From assembly GCF_900105305.1 (NCBI RefSeq), contig NZ_LT629765.1, positions 806,001 through 870,000 of the forward strand: DNA of 64,000 nt. The letters are read 5' to 3'. Both the position numbers and the translations under genes were made by a program. Below the pieces are notes generated by a model that did no database searches, had not been told where the DNA came from, and worked only from the letters and a program-made list of their open reading frames with translations. The DNA comes from Corynebacterium timonense. GTDB taxonomy: Bacteria; Actinomycetota; Actinomycetes; Mycobacteriales; Mycobacteriaceae. Shown here piece after piece: positions 8,942 to 20,684 of the stretch (within the stretch, counting starts at the first letter, position 1; each line of letters starts with the position of its first letter).

Positions 8942-9987
8942 TCAGTGCTCGTTGTACCCCCCCGTGGCGTTGTGAACGCATTGTGCGGGGGTGAGGCCAC
9001 CGATGGCGGTGTGGGCTCGATGGTCGTTGTAGTCGTGGATGAACTTCGCGTACGTCTGCTGACAGGGCCTTTTCTCTGGTGTAGGGGCGGATGTGGGCCT
9101 ATTCCTGCATCAGGGTGCGGTTAACCGTCCTTCTTTGCCGTTGGTCTGCGGGCGGTACGGCTTGGTGTCAACATGCCTAATCGTGCCCAGGGGCGGCGTT
9201 GAACGCTTGGGAGCGGTAGCAGGCACGGTATATCGGCCATCACCCGTGCGACCTCGACGCCGTGGGCGGAAAAGAACGCGCAGGCACGCCACATAAACCC
9301 GGCCGCGGTGTGCTTCTTTTCGTCGGTCAGGATCTCCGAGTACGCCATCCGTGAGTAATCATCCACGGCGTGATGCAGGTAGGAGTACCCGCGTCCGGCG
9401 GGCGCACCATCCTGCCTTTGTGCGTTGCGGGCGCGACCTGTCCGGCGATCCTGTTCAGAGCCTCGCCCGTGGGCACGCGCCAGCCCCCGCCGTCGGGGAT
9501 GCGGCCGAGCTTTTTGATGTCTGCATGGATCATGTCGCCGGGTTGGCTGTGTGCGTAGCGCACTGGTCGTGCTGTGCGCACCGGCAGGCCTGTGGCGTGG
9601 TCGATGCGGGCTAGTTTCGGCATGGTGGAGCGCGCGACACCGAGATGGCAACCGATACGGTGTGGGCCCCACTGGCGGGTAAACCGCAGTGTGATGATGC
9701 GGCGCTGGGTGCGCACCGGCAGCTGGTGCGCACACGTGCGTTGGCCGGCTGGAACGGTCGGTGAGCACTTCGCTGCGGCGGGCCCGGCTCACCCACCTGC
9801 TGACGGTGGCTGGGCAGAACTGGAAGCGTTCAGCGACCCGGCGCTGCGTCCATCCGTGGGGCCATCCGTGGGTGATGACCAGCTCAACCATCCTTGCTCT
9901 GCCGGTCGGGATCAAAGGTGCGATATGGAAGCCCTCGCGACCGGTGCTCGTGTGAATACCTCCACCTCTACCGGAGGCTGCCCCCAT
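8942..9987 (-). pseudogene. Frameshifted IS481-family transposase
   Basis: Pieces of one IS481-type transposase lie in several frames. The N-terminal HTH (WTQRRVAERFQFCPATVSRW) is near 9870-9810. The HADIKKLGRI catalytic block is in a second frame near 9510. AVDDYSRMAYSEILTDEKK is back in the first frame near 9345. KPYRPQTNGK is in another frame near 9150, and a C-terminus ending HTAIGGLTPAQCVHN is near 8960. The DNGS block that should follow RVMAD near 9235 is not recognisable. At least three frameshifts and local loss mean no functional transposase can be made. Confidence 0.85.
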
Positions 9988-10032
9988 CCGCTCACACCGT
10001 TCACAACCTCCCGAGGAAGTACAGCTAGCACT
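8944..10032 (-). mobile_element. Degenerate IS481-family insertion sequence
   Basis: The transposase relic is flanked by imperfect inverted ends. The left end starts AGTGCTCGTTGTAC (8944) and carries GTTGTGAACG about 20 bases inward. The right end, read inward on the minus strand, starts AGTGCTAGCTGTAC (from 10032) and carries GTTGTGAACG about 20 bases inward. The true tips may be the TGTAC steps (8953 and 10022). I could not identify a convincing target-site duplication. The element fills the gap between sdaA and the mgtE control region, and the right repeat overlaps the sdaA stop codon. Confidence 0.7.
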
Positions 10033-11419
10033 CCGTGAGGTTTACGGGCAGGCCCAGCTGGACGGCCAGCCCGCCCATGGAGGTCTCCTTGTACTTCGTC
10101 ATCATGTCCCGGCCCGTCGCCGCCATCGTCTCGACGACATCATCGAGGGTGACGATGTTTGTGCCGTCGCCAAGCTTGGCTAGGCGTGCGGCGTTGATGG
10201 CCTTGACCCCACCGATGGCGTTGCGCTCGATGCAGGGGACCTGCACGAGCCCGCCGACCGGGTCGCAGGTCAGGCCGAGGTTGTGCTCGAGGGCGATCTC
10301 GGCGGCGTTCTCGACCTGCTGGGGGGTGCCGCCGAGGATGGCGCACATGCCCGCCGCCGCCATGGAGGAAGCGGAGCCAACCTCGCCCTGGCAGCCGACC
10401 TCGGCGCCGGAGATGGAGGCGTTTGTCTTAATAATCACGCCGATAGCGGCCGCCGTGAGCAGGAACTCGCGGGCCCGCTCGTCCGTGAAATCGTCCGTGA
10501 AATCGCGGCAGTAGTGCATCACCGCCGGGATGATGCCCGCCGCTCCGTTGGTCGGGGCCGTGACCACCTGGCCGTGCGCGGCGTTTTCCTCGTTTACGGC
10601 CAAGGCGTAGAGGTTGACCCATTCCATCGCATCGAGCCCCCGGGAGGTCGAGGCCTCGTACTCCGCGGTGAGAAGGCGGTAGAGCCGGGGCGCGCGCCTG
10701 GTCACGTTCAGCCCGCCGGGCAGCGTGCCTTCCGACTTCAGCCCGTGGGAGACGCACTCCTGCATGACGTTCCAGACCGCGTCGAGGTGGTCGCGCACTG
10801 CGTCCCAGCCGTGCAGCGCCTCCTCGTTGGCACGCATGATTTCCGCGACCGTCATGCCGTTCTCGGAGCACAGGCGCATGAGCTCGGCGCCGCTGTGGAA
10901 CTCGAAGGGGATGACGGGGGTGTCGAAGGTCGTGGTGATGCCGGATTCGCTTTCCTTCTCCTCGATGCCCTCGCGGTCGAGGATGAAGCCGCCGCCGACG
11001 GAGAAGTACTCCACGCGCTCGGCGATCTGGTTCCCCTCGGCGTCCCACGCGTCGAAAATGAGGCAGTTCGGGTGCTCGGGCACAGGCTCTGGGTCGAAGA
11101 CGACCTCGTAGTCCACCGAGGCATCCGGACCCTCGATGGTGCCGGTCGCCGGGATTGCCTCGCCGGGGCGGGGAGCGACGTCGGAGGAGGTGGTCAGCGG
11201 GGTCCAGCCGACGAGGCCGAGGAGCACCGCTCGGTCGGTTCCGTGACCCACGCCGGTGGCGGCCAACGAGCCGCGCAGTTCAACGCGCACCCGCGACGGC
11301 TGAGCCCCGAGGCGCTCGATAAAGGCGTTGGCGGCGCGCATCGGCCCCACCGTATGGGACGACGACGGGCCGATGCCGATGCTGAACAGGTCGATCACGC
11401 TCACGGTGTTTTGTGACAT
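10025..11419 (-). CDS. sdaA: L-serine ammonia-lyase (iron-sulfur, single chain)
   Basis: Deaminates L-serine to pyruvate and ammonia. The 464-residue chain fuses the beta domain at the N-terminus ([20 protein letters not shown], about residue 8) to the alpha domain, as in the SdaA single-polypeptide form. The alpha domain contains [14 protein letters not shown] and the cysteines expected to hold the [4Fe-4S] cluster: [35 protein letters not shown] and the C-terminal Cys of NLTEC. The start is the ATG of MSQNTVSV, where family homology begins; the frame is open 36 codons further upstream but that part is not conserved. The stop codon lies inside the right inverted repeat of the adjacent IS relic, with an intact-looking C-terminus. 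Confidence 0.92.
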   Translation of the reverse strand: MSQNTVSVIDLFSIGIGPSSSHTVGPMRAANAFIERLGAQPSRVRVELRGSLAATGVGHGTDRAVLLGLVGWTPLTTSSDVAPRPGEAIPATGTIEGPDASVDYEVVFDPEPVPEHPNCLIFDAWDAEGNQIAERVEYFSVGGGFILDREGIEEKESESGITTTFDTPVIPFEFHSGAELMRLCSENGMTVAEIMRANEEALHGWDAVRDHLDAVWNVMQECVSHGLKSEGTLPGGLNVTRRAPRLYRLLTAEYEASTSRGLDAMEWVNLYALAVNEENAAHGQVVTAPTNGAAGIIPAVMHYCRDFTDDFTDERAREFLLTAAAIGVIIKTNASISGAEVGCQGEVGSASSMAAAGMCAILGGTPQQVENAAEIALEHNLGLTCDPVGGLVQVPCIERNAIGGVKAINAARLAKLGDGTNIVTLDDVVETMAATGRDMMTKYKETSMGGLAVQLGLPVNLTEC

Positions 11420-11453
11420 GGCCACGATGGTACCGCAGGCACCAGACACACAC

Positions 11454-12092
11454 TTAGCGTTCGGTCTGCCCCCGCAGAAGGTGGGGCATGGGCACGTAGC
11501 CTTCCCCGCCATCCGCGGGCGCGGCACCCGAGAATCGCGACGGGCGGGGGGACGCGAGCATAAGATCCGCCAGCTCGCCGGCGGCGCGCTCCACGCGGCG
11601 GCTGAAGTCGGCCCCGGCGGGACCGCCGAAATCCGCGGTCGCCGCGAACAGGGAGGTGGGGACCACCACGGCGTGCATGAAGGTCAGCAGAGGGCGCAAC
11701 GCGTGCTCCGTCACTAGCGTGTGGCGGGTGCTGCCGGCGGTAGCCGCGACGATTGTCGGCATGCCGACGAGGGCATCGACGTCGAGGACGTCGAAGAACA
11801 TCTTGAACAGGCCGGAGTAGCTGGCCTTGAACACCGGCGTGACGGCAATGAGCCCATCGGCCGCGGCCAGTTGCCGGCTGACCTCGGTGAGCCGTTGGCT
11901 CCACGTGCCGCTTGTCGTGGCGTGCGCGAGGTCGGTGGCCAACGTGCGCAGTTCGACGGTACGCACCTGCACCTCGGCGGGCGCAGCGCGGTGCGCGGCG
12001 GCGTCGACCACGGCGGCTGCGATGGCGTCGGCGACCTGGCGCGTCGTTGAGGGCGTCGATAAGCCTGCTGTCACGACGAACAGGGTGGTCAT
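11454..12092 (-). CDS. NAD(P)H-dependent FMN reductase partner of the luciferase-like monooxygenase (CE1759 type)
   Basis: A 212-residue flavodoxin-fold reductase that likely supplies reduced FMN. It begins MTTLFVVTAGLSTPSTTRQVAD, a flavin phosphate-binding loop. It then shows ITPVFKASYSGLFKMFFDVLD-like sequence near residue 85, the conserved TPVFKASYSGL segment of NADPH-dependent FMN reductases. Its start overlaps the stop of the monooxygenase gene by four bases (ATGA), so the two are translationally coupled. Corynebacteria such as C. efficiens carry the same pair, named there after loci CE1758 and CE1759. The physiological substrate of the pair is unknown. Confidence 0.87.
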   Translation of the reverse strand: MTTLFVVTAGLSTPSTTRQVADAIAAAVVDAAAHRAAPAEVQVRTVELRTLATDLAHATTSGTWSQRLTEVSRQLAAADGLIAVTPVFKASYSGLFKMFFDVLDVDALVGMPTIVAATAGSTRHTLVTEHALRPLLTFMHAVVVPTSLFAATADFGGPAGADFSRRVERAAGELADLMLASPRPSRFSGAAPADGGEGYVPMPHLLRGQTER

Positions 12093-13216
12093 GACGGCTC
12101 CTTTCCTGGCGAGACCTCGAAATGGGGATGTCGCTCGCCCCGCTGCTGCGCTGCGAGGAGGCTATCAAAGGTGGGCGGGTCGCTGGGCACGTGGTCGGGG
12201 CGGCGGGCCTCCATCCGGCGGCGCAGCTCGGGCACAACATCGGTGCCGAGGATCTCGATCTGCTCCAGCACCACCTCGCGAGGCAGGCCGGCGTGGTCGA
12301 CCAAGAAAAGCTGGCGCTGGTAGTCGCCCACCCAGTCAGCGAACTGCATTGTGCGGTCGATAACCATCTCCGGCGTGCCCACCGTCAACGGCGTCGCCTC
12401 GGTGTAGTCCTCCAGGCTGGGCCCGTGCCCGTAGACGGGGGCGTTGTCGAAGTAGGGGCGGAAGACGCGCTTCGCCTCCTGCTCTGTGCCCGCGATGAAC
12501 ACCTGCCCTCCGAGGCCGACGATGGCCTGGTCAGCGCGGCCGTGGCCGTACGCCTCGAAACGGCGCCGGTACAGCCCCACCATCGAGGCGGTGTGTTCCT
12601 TGTTCCAGAAGATGTTGTTATGGAAGAAGCCGTCGCCGTAGAACGCGGCCTGCTCCGCGATCTGAGGCGAGCGGATCGAGCCGTGCCAGACGAAGGGAGG
12701 CACGCCCGCGAGTGGGGTGGGCGTTGCGGTGAAGCCGGTCAGGGGGGTGCGGAATTGTCCGCTCCAGTTCACCACCGGCTCGCGCCACAGGCGGCGCAGC
12801 AGGTGGTAGTTCTCCACAGCGAGCGGCACGCCCTGGTGGATGTCCTTGCCGAACCAGGGGTAGACGGGGCCCGTGTTGCCCCGCCCGAGCATGAGGTCGA
12901 CCCGCCCGTCGACGAGGTTATGCAGGAAGGAGTAGTCCTCAGCGAGGCGGACCGGGTCGGTGGTGGTGATGAGCGTCGTCGCCGTCGACAGCCGCAGCCG
13001 CGAGGTCTGGGCCCCGATGTAGGCCAAGTGGGTGGGAGGGGAGGAGGGCACAAACGGCGGGTTGTGGTGCTGCCCGGTGGCGAACACGTCGAGGCCCACC
13101 TCCTCCGCCTTGAGCGCGTACGCCGTCATGGCGTCGATGCGCTCCTTCTCGCTCGGCGCGGCGCCGGTGGTGGGGTCGGGGGTGACGTCACCGACGGTGA
13201 AAATTCCAAACTGCAT
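12089..13216 (-). CDS. FMN-dependent luciferase-like monooxygenase (CE1758 type)
   Basis: A 375-residue TIM-barrel flavin monooxygenase. It starts MQFGIFTVGDV, with LDVFATGQHHNPPFVPSSPP near residue 40, LSTATTLITTTDPVRLAEDY near 75, and GRVDLMLGRGNTGPVYPWFG near 105. These are typical LLM-family elements. The open frame extends far upstream on this strand, opposite aspS, but homology begins at the ATG at 13216, which has GGAAGGG eight bases ahead. The next gene encodes its FMN reductase with a four-base overlap, suggesting a two-component system in which the reductase delivers FMNH2. The substrate (a thioether, sulfonate or similar compound) cannot be read from the sequence. Confidence 0.88.
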   Translation of the reverse strand: MQFGIFTVGDVTPDPTTGAAPSEKERIDAMTAYALKAEEVGLDVFATGQHHNPPFVPSSPPTHLAYIGAQTSRLRLSTATTLITTTDPVRLAEDYSFLHNLVDGRVDLMLGRGNTGPVYPWFGKDIHQGVPLAVENYHLLRRLWREPVVNWSGQFRTPLTGFTATPTPLAGVPPFVWHGSIRSPQIAEQAAFYGDGFFHNNIFWNKEHTASMVGLYRRRFEAYGHGRADQAIVGLGGQVFIAGTEQEAKRVFRPYFDNAPVYGHGPSLEDYTEATPLTVGTPEMVIDRTMQFADWVGDYQRQLFLVDHAGLPREVVLEQIEILGTDVVPELRRRMEARRPDHVPSDPPTFDSLLAAQQRGERHPHFEVSPGKEPS

Positions 13217-13255
13217 GGTACAGGCCCTTCCGTGGTACTGCGCGCCCGATGGTAC
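13216..13255. promoter_or_regulatory. Three TGGTAC repeats at 17-bp spacing
   Basis: TGGTAC occurs at 13216, 13233 and 13250, exactly 17 bp apart, ahead of the leftward monooxygenase gene and beginning at its start codon. The third copy extends to TGGTACC. Regular spacing suggests a repeated protein-binding site, but no bound regulator is known. Confidence 0.35.
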
Positions 13256-13275
13256 CGGGCGGCGGGGCCGCGTCG

Positions 13276-13287
13276 GTGACGCGTCAC
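13276..13287. promoter_or_regulatory. Perfect 12-bp palindrome GTGACGCGTCAC
   Basis: Self-complementary 12-mer in the divergent monooxygenase-aspS interval, about 50 bases upstream of the putative aspS -10 box. It could be an operator for either gene; this is inference from symmetry and position. Confidence 0.3.
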
Positions 13288-13334
13288 GCGGGGATCGCTC
13301 TGGGCCGGACCCGGGGCGGTGTCGGACAAGGGGG

Positions 13335-13340
13335 TAGAAT
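13335..13340 (+). promoter_or_regulatory. Probable -10 box of aspS
   Basis: TAGAAT, 47 bases before the GTG start of aspS, with no clear -35, as is common in corynebacteria. Confidence 0.45.
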
Positions 13341-13387
13341 CTGCGACGACAACTTTTGCCCTCACGTGGAAGGACGTGGAAGATACC

Positions 13388-15184
<1,797 letters not shown>

Positions 15185-15185
15185 C

Positions 15186-15209
15186 GCGGGCCCCTCGTGA
15201 GAGGCCCGC
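15186..15209. other. GC-rich hairpin between aspS and the kinase-like gene
   Basis: GCGGG-CC-CCTC and its complement form a stem with a GTGA loop just after the aspS stop. There is no T-run, so it may modulate readthrough or RNA stability and does not look like a full terminator. Confidence 0.35.
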
Positions 15210-15222
15210 AAGGAGTGACCTG

Positions 15223-16458
15223 ATGGATCAGGAAAGCGTCATCGCGGCGGCGGAGGACATCCTCACCCGCCGCTACGGCGGCACGCAGAAGCTTCACGAC
15301 GTCACACGGCTCACCGGGTCCGGCTTCGCCGGCGTCTACCGCGCCCGCGTGGCTACCAACCCTCTTGTGCAGCACCGTTCGGTCGTGGTCAAACACTCCC
15401 CGGAGACGGGCGACGTGCTCGACGACGCCGCCTTTTTGCGCGAGGTGGTCTCCTACCAGTTCACCACCTCCCTCAGCGAAGAGGTGCGTCCCGGGCCGAT
15501 CCTGCTCGCGCACGACACCGCCCAGCGGATCATCATCATCTCCGACTCGGGCGACGGCGACACGCTGGCGACGATCCTCGCCTCGGCCGACGACGAGACG
15601 CGCCTGAAGGTGCTACGCGGCTTGGGCACCGCGCTGGGGCGCATGCACGCTGGTACAGCGGGTAAGGAGGGCGCCTACAACGTCCTGTTCGCCCGCATGG
15701 TGCGCGGCAGGAAGGGCCAGCGCCAGGTCCAGGACCTGCGCGAGCGCATCCTGATGCACCGGATCCGTTTGGGGGCGGCGATGCTGGAGGAGTCCGGCAT
15801 CGCCACCCCCACCGAGGTCTCGGAGACCGCGGAGCGGATCCACGCGCGCCTGCTGCGCGGAGGCAACCGCGCGTTTACCCCATTCGACCTCGCGCCCGAC
15901 AACATCATCTTCGCCGAGCGCACCCAGTTTCTCGACTACGAGTGGGCGGGCTTCCGCGACGTCACCTTCGACGTCGCCTTCGTGGTCGGGGGTTTCCCCA
16001 ACTACGTGGCCGCCCGCCCCGTCAACGACGAGGAGGCGCAGGTCTTCGTCGACGCGTGGGTCAGCGAGGTGGAGACGATGTGGCCGAACGTGCTTCACCC
16101 TGCGACGCTGCATGCGGCGATCACGGCGGCGTTGATCGGGTGGGCGCTGTCGAGCGTGTCCATCCTCAATGCGAATGCGCTCGAAACTCTCGCGCAGACG
16201 GACGACCAGCTGGCGGAGGAGTTCCGCTCGGCGGGCGCCGACCTCGAGGCCGCGGTGAGTGTGGCCGAGGACTTTGAGGTCAGCGGCGACCTTCTGCGTC
16301 CTCGTTCGGACGGCCCATTTACCGCGGACGAGCAGCTCGTGCGTCGGGACCTCTTCGAAACCTTCGACGCGGTGGCCCGCTACGCCGGGTTGGGCGCCGG
16401 GGCGTACAACCATGCCGTCTCGGAGTGGGCGCGCGGCGTCGCGGAACGGTTGAGGTAG
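15223..16458 (+). CDS. Phosphotransferase (aminoglycoside/choline kinase-like fold)
   Basis: The 411-residue protein has a kinase-like fold. A nucleotide-binding N-lobe (GSGFAGVYRARV, about residue 27) precedes a catalytic loop FTPFDLAPDNIIF near residue 217. The loop keeps the catalytic Asp and the metal-binding Asn, although the usual His-Gly before the Asp is Pro-Phe. The second metal motif is LDYEWAGFRDVTFDVAF. The start has AAGGAGTG upstream. It lies between aspS and rarA, three bases before the latter, in the order found in related corynebacteria. The substrate is unknown; a small metabolite is more likely than an antibiotic given this conserved housekeeping setting. Confidence 0.72.
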   Translation: MDQESVIAAAEDILTRRYGGTQKLHDVTRLTGSGFAGVYRARVATNPLVQHRSVVVKHSPETGDVLDDAAFLREVVSYQFTTSLSEEVRPGPILLAHDTAQRIIIISDSGDGDTLATILASADDETRLKVLRGLGTALGRMHAGTAGKEGAYNVLFARMVRGRKGQRQVQDLRERILMHRIRLGAAMLEESGIATPTEVSETAERIHARLLRGGNRAFTPFDLAPDNIIFAERTQFLDYEWAGFRDVTFDVAFVVGGFPNYVAARPVNDEEAQVFVDAWVSEVETMWPNVLHPATLHAAITAALIGWALSSVSILNANALETLAQTDDQLAEEFRSAGADLEAAVSVAEDFEVSGDLLRPRSDGPFTADEQLVRRDLFETFDAVARYAGLGAGAYNHAVSEWARGVAERLR

Positions 16459-16461
16459 GCC

Positions 16462-17814
16462 ATGCAGGACGGTCTCTTTGGCGACCCGCACGGGCAGCAC
16501 GACGCCGACACATCGCGCGGCGGCGCGTTCTTCGAGGCCGGCGCCTCGGCGCCGCTGGCCGCGCGGATGCGGCCTCGCTCCCTCGAGGAGATCGAAGGCC
16601 AGGGCCACCTGCTCGCCGAGGGAAAACCGCTGCGCAGGCTCATCGAGGGATCCGGGGCGGCCTCCGTGATCCTCTACGGTCCGCCCGGCACCGGCAAAAC
16701 CACCATCGCCTCGCTCATCGCCTCGGCCATGGGGCAGAGCTTCGTCGCGCTGTCCGCGCTGTCGTCGGGCGTGAAGGAGGTGCGCCAGGTGATCGACCGG
16801 GCCCGCCGCGACCTCGCCCGGGGCGAGCGCACGGTCCTGTTTATCGACGAGGTGCACCGCTTTTCCAAGACCCAGCAGGATTCGCTGCTGGCGGCGGTGG
16901 AGAACCGGGTTGTGCTGCTTGTCGCGGCGACGACCGAAAACCCGTCGTTTAGCGTCGTGGCCCCTCTCTTGTCCCGCTCGCTGCTGCTCACCCTTGAACC
17001 GCTGACCGACGCCAACATCGCCGCCGTCCTCGACAGGGCAGTCGCGGACGAACGCGGCCTCGCCGGCCGGGTCCGGCTCGACCCGGACGCTCGGGCGCAG
17101 CTCGTGCTCCTGGCGGGCGGCGACGCGCGGCGAGCGCTGACCTACCTGGAGGCGGCAGCAGAGGCGGTCGACGACGGAGACGCGATCACAGAGGAAGTCG
17201 TGCGCGAGAACGTCAACCGCGCTGTCGTACGCTACGACCGCGACGGCGACCAGCACTACGACGTTGTCTCCGCCTTCATCAAATCGATCCGCGGCTCCGA
17301 TGTCGACGCTGCGCTGCACTACCTAGCGCGCATGATCGAGGCGGGGGAGGACCCCCGGTTCATCGCGAGGCGGCTGGTCATTCACGCCTCGGAGGACGTC
17401 GGCATGGCGGACCCGAGCGCGCTGCAGGTGGCGGTGGCGGCCGCGCACGCGGTCAGCTTCATCGGCATGCCCGAGGGAAGGCTCGCGTTGGCGCAGGCGA
17501 CGATCCACTTAGCCACGGCGCCGAAGTCGCCGTCCGTGATCCAGGCGATCGGGCGGGCGCAGGAGGACGTCCGGCGCGGGAAAACGGGGGCGGTGCCCGC
17601 GCACCTGCGCGACGGCCACTACGAGGGCGCGAAAAAGATGGGCAATGCAGTGGGTTACCTGTACCCGCACGACGACCCGCGCGGAGTGGTCACCCAGCGC
17701 TATATCCCCGAGGGCCTCGACGGCACCGTGTACTACGAGCCGAGTGAACACGGCAACGAAAAGCGCATCAGAGACTACAGCGACCGCCTGCGCCGGATCG
17801 TGCGGGGCAGGTAG
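16462..17814 (+). CDS. rarA: Replication-associated recombination ATPase RarA (MgsA)
   Basis: AAA+ ATPase of the clamp-loader group that acts at stalled replication forks. The 450-residue protein has Walker [10 protein letters not shown] near residue 74, Walker [17 protein letters not shown] near residue 128, and [10 protein letters not shown] as sensor 1. The C-terminal tetramerisation domain includes [11 protein letters not shown] and a conserved [19 protein letters not shown] tail. It starts three bases after the preceding gene, so the two are probably co-transcribed. Confidence 0.94.
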   Translation: MQDGLFGDPHGQHDADTSRGGAFFEAGASAPLAARMRPRSLEEIEGQGHLLAEGKPLRRLIEGSGAASVILYGPPGTGKTTIASLIASAMGQSFVALSALSSGVKEVRQVIDRARRDLARGERTVLFIDEVHRFSKTQQDSLLAAVENRVVLLVAATTENPSFSVVAPLLSRSLLLTLEPLTDANIAAVLDRAVADERGLAGRVRLDPDARAQLVLLAGGDARRALTYLEAAAEAVDDGDAITEEVVRENVNRAVVRYDRDGDQHYDVVSAFIKSIRGSDVDAALHYLARMIEAGEDPRFIARRLVIHASEDVGMADPSALQVAVAAAHAVSFIGMPEGRLALAQATIHLATAPKSPSVIQAIGRAQEDVRRGKTGAVPAHLRDGHYEGAKKMGNAVGYLYPHDDPRGVVTQRYIPEGLDGTVYYEPSEHGNEKRIRDYSDRLRRIVRGR

Positions 17815-17846
17815 GCGGGGGTCGTTCGACCCGTGGGGGCCGGGGG

Positions 17847-17852
17847 TAGAGT
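17847..17852 (+). promoter_or_regulatory. Probable -10 box of alaS
   Basis: TAGAGT, about 43 bases before the alaS GTG. The leader contains CGGGAGGG, a good ribosome binding site. Confidence 0.45.
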
Positions 17853-17895
17853 AGGTGCGGACTAATCGGCACTATTTCCCCGGGAGGGCACACCC

Positions 17896-20565
17896 GTGCA
17901 CACACACGAGATCCGCCAGCGCTTTACTGATCACTTTGTCAAGGCAGGACACACCGCTGTCCCGAGCGCCTCGCTGATCCTGGATGACCCGACCCTCCTG
18001 TTTGTCAACGCCGGCATGGTCCCGTTCAAGCCGTACTTTTTGGGGCAGCAGACGCCCCCGTTCGACAACGGGACGGCCACGTCGATCCAGAAGTGCGTGC
18101 GCACGCTGGATATCGAGGAGGTGGGCATCACCACCCGCCACAACACCTTCTTCCAGATGGCCGGGAACTTCTCCTTCGGCCAGTACTTCAAGGAGGGCGC
18201 GATCACTCATGCGTGGAGCCTGCTGACCGGCTCCCTCGACGACGGCGGGCTGGGGCTCGACCCGGAGCGGCTGTGGGTGACCGTCTACCTCGACGACGAC
18301 GAGGCGGAGCAGATCTGGCGCGAGAAGATCGGCGTGCCCGCCGAGCGCATCCAGCGCCTCGGCGTGGAGGACAACTTCTGGTCGATGGGCATTCCTGGCC
18401 CGTGCGGGCCGTGCTCCGAGATCTACTACGACCGCGGCCCGGAGTACGGCCGCGACGGCGGGCCGGCCGCCGACGACAACCGCTACATGGAGATCTGGAA
18501 CCTCGTGTTCATGGAGTCCATCCGCGGTGAGGGCGACAAGAAGGGCAACTTCGACATCGTTGGCGAGCTGCCGAACAAGAACATCGACACCGGCATGGGC
18601 GTCGAGCGCGTCGCCTGCCTGTTGCAGGGCGTGGACAACGTGTACGAAACCGACCTGCTGCGCCCGGTGATCGACGCCGCCGTTGAGCTCACGGGCTCGC
18701 AGTACGACGCCGGGAACAAGCGTGACGACGTCCGCTTCCGCGTCATCGCCGACCACTCGCGCACCGGCATGATGATCATCCTCGACGGGGTTACGCCCTC
18801 CAACGAGGGGCGCGGCTACATCCTGCGTCGCCTGTTGCGCCGCGTGATCCGCTCCGCGCGCCTACTCGGGGCGACCGGCACGGTGCTGGAGACGTTTATG
18901 AACACGATCATGGACACGATGACGCCCTCCTTCCCGGAGATCGCCGATAACAGAGAGCGGATCCTGCGCGTCGCGCTGGCGGAGGAGCGGGCCTTCCTGA
19001 AGACCCTCGAGTCCGGCACTCACCGCTTCGACGAGGCCGCCGCGGCAGTCCGCTCCTCTGGGGCGACGGTCCTCCCGGGCGCGCAAGCCTTCGAGCTGCA
19101 CGACACCTACGGGTTCCCCATTGATCTCACACTCGAGATGGCGCGCGAAGCGGGCCTCGAGGTGGACATGGACGCCTTCGACAGCGAGATGCGCGCCCAG
19201 CGCGAGCGCGCCAAGGCCGACAACAAGGCAAAAAAGCACCGCAACGTCGACGAGTCGCTCTACCGCGAGTGGGTCGACGGCGCCCCGACCGAGTTCGTCG
19301 GATACTCCACGCTCACCCACGACGCCACGGTGCTCGGGCTCGTGCGCGCCGGCGAGAAGGTCACGGAGGCCGGCCAAGGCGACGAGGTGGAGGTCATCCT
19401 CGACGTCACGCCGATGTACGCCGAGTCGGGCGGTCAGCTCGCGGACCGCGGCCGGCTGGTGATGGGCGATACCGTTCTCAACGTTTCCGACGTGCAGAAG
19501 GTGGGCAAGCGGCTCTGGCTGCACAAGGCCACGGTGCAAAACGGCGGGCTGGACATCGGCTCGACGGTGACCGCCGAGGTCGACGGCGACTGGCGCCACG
19601 GCGCCCGCCAGGCGCACACCGCGACCCACCTGATCCACGCGGCGCTGCGGCAGGTGCTCGGGCCGACGGCCGTGCAGGCGGGCTCGCTGAACAAGCCTGG
19701 CTACCTGCGCTTTGACTTCAACTACACCGAGCAGCTCACCCCGAGCCAGCTCGAGGAGATCGCCACCGTGACCAACCAGGCGGTCGACGCGGACTTCTCG
19801 GTCAACACCGTGGAAACGTCGCTGGAGAAGGCCAAAGCAATGGGGGCGCTGGCCCTGTTCGGGGAGAACTACGGCGACGTCGTGCGCGTCGTCGAGATCG
19901 GTGGCCCCTTCTCTATCGAGCTGTGCGGCGGCACCCACGTCGAGCACTCCTCCCAGGTCGGGCCGGTCGCCGTCCTCGGCGAGTCCTCCGTCGGCTCGGG
20001 CGCGCGCCGTATTGAGGCGTACTCGGGCCTGGATTCCTTCCGCTACTTCTCCAAGGAGGCGGCGCTTGCCTCCGGCCTGGCCACGGAGCTGAAGACGCCG
20101 ACCGAGCAGCTGCCGGACCGTATCGCGCAGCTCACCGAACGCCTGCGCGCGGCGGAGAAGGAGATCGAGGCGCTGCACAAGCAACAGCTGCTCAGCCAGA
20201 CGGCGGGCCTCGCCGACGCGGCTGAGACGGTGGGCTCTTTCCGCCTTGTCGCGGCGCAGCTGCCCGCGGGGGTCAACGCCGGCGACCTGCGCTCGGCTGC
20301 TGCGGACCTGCGCGGGCGTTTCGGCGCCGAGGCGGCGGTCGTCGCCCTCGTGTCCGCCGGCGGGGGGAAGGTCCCCTACGCCGTGGCGGCCACGTCGGCT
20401 GCCGTCGAGAAGGGCGCGAAGGCCGGTGATCTGGTGAAACTCATCGGCGGTTACGTCGACGGCCGGGGCGGCGGCAAGCCCGACCTCGCGCAGGGGTCGG
20501 GCTCGGACACGGGGGGTGTCACGGCGGCGCTGCAGGCAGTCAGGGAGGACCTTGCTGCCCGCTAG
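17896..20565 (+). CDS. alaS: Alanine-tRNA ligase
   Basis: An 889-residue class II synthetase with the full domain set. The aminoacylation core ([15 protein letters not shown] start, [25 protein letters not shown]) is followed by the tRNA-recognition region. The editing domain has [16 protein letters not shown] near residue 572 and [13 protein letters not shown] near residue 675, so the zinc-binding editing residues are present. The C-Ala domain ends with the glycine-rich [14 protein letters not shown] motif. The GTG at 17896 follows CGGGAGGG at usual spacing. A terminator-like hairpin follows. Confidence 0.96.
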   Translation: MHTHEIRQRFTDHFVKAGHTAVPSASLILDDPTLLFVNAGMVPFKPYFLGQQTPPFDNGTATSIQKCVRTLDIEEVGITTRHNTFFQMAGNFSFGQYFKEGAITHAWSLLTGSLDDGGLGLDPERLWVTVYLDDDEAEQIWREKIGVPAERIQRLGVEDNFWSMGIPGPCGPCSEIYYDRGPEYGRDGGPAADDNRYMEIWNLVFMESIRGEGDKKGNFDIVGELPNKNIDTGMGVERVACLLQGVDNVYETDLLRPVIDAAVELTGSQYDAGNKRDDVRFRVIADHSRTGMMIILDGVTPSNEGRGYILRRLLRRVIRSARLLGATGTVLETFMNTIMDTMTPSFPEIADNRERILRVALAEERAFLKTLESGTHRFDEAAAAVRSSGATVLPGAQAFELHDTYGFPIDLTLEMAREAGLEVDMDAFDSEMRAQRERAKADNKAKKHRNVDESLYREWVDGAPTEFVGYSTLTHDATVLGLVRAGEKVTEAGQGDEVEVILDVTPMYAESGGQLADRGRLVMGDTVLNVSDVQKVGKRLWLHKATVQNGGLDIGSTVTAEVDGDWRHGARQAHTATHLIHAALRQVLGPTAVQAGSLNKPGYLRFDFNYTEQLTPSQLEEIATVTNQAVDADFSVNTVETSLEKAKAMGALALFGENYGDVVRVVEIGGPFSIELCGGTHVEHSSQVGPVAVLGESSVGSGARRIEAYSGLDSFRYFSKEAALASGLATELKTPTEQLPDRIAQLTERLRAAEKEIEALHKQQLLSQTAGLADAAETVGSFRLVAAQLPAGVNAGDLRSAAADLRGRFGAEAAVVALVSAGGGKVPYAVAATSAAVEKGAKAGDLVKLIGGYVDGRGGGKPDLAQGSGSDTGGVTAALQAVREDLAAR

Positions 20566-20579
20566 GGCGTGGAACGAGT

Positions 20580-20643
20580 AAGATAACGAATTGGACACGA
20601 GGCACCCCGGGTAACTCGGCAGTGTCTCGGCCGTTATCTTTTT
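20580..20643 (+). terminator. Probable terminator after alaS
   Basis: AAGATAACG (20580-20588) pairs with CGTTATCTT (20632-20640), with an inner GACAC/GTGTC pairing (20594-20598 with 20622-20626). TTT follows, continuing the U-run begun by the stem. ruvX, 42 bases further on, would need its own promoter or readthrough. Confidence 0.55.
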
Positions 20644-20684
20644 GCCCGAGACATTCCACGTAAGGCCACGCAAAGGAAACCGCT

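Noticed and set aside
8801..9124. Plus-strand frame of 107 codons crossing the mgtE promoter region
   Set aside because: It covers the M-box complement and the IS end, with no ribosome binding site and no recognisable protein.
8942..10032. Active transposon or prophage region
   Set aside because: The transposase is broken by several frameshifts and there are no integrase, phage or cargo genes.
15186..15209. Hairpin after aspS as a transcription terminator
   Set aside because: The stem is good but there is no T-run and the next gene follows closely, so I list it only as a hairpin.
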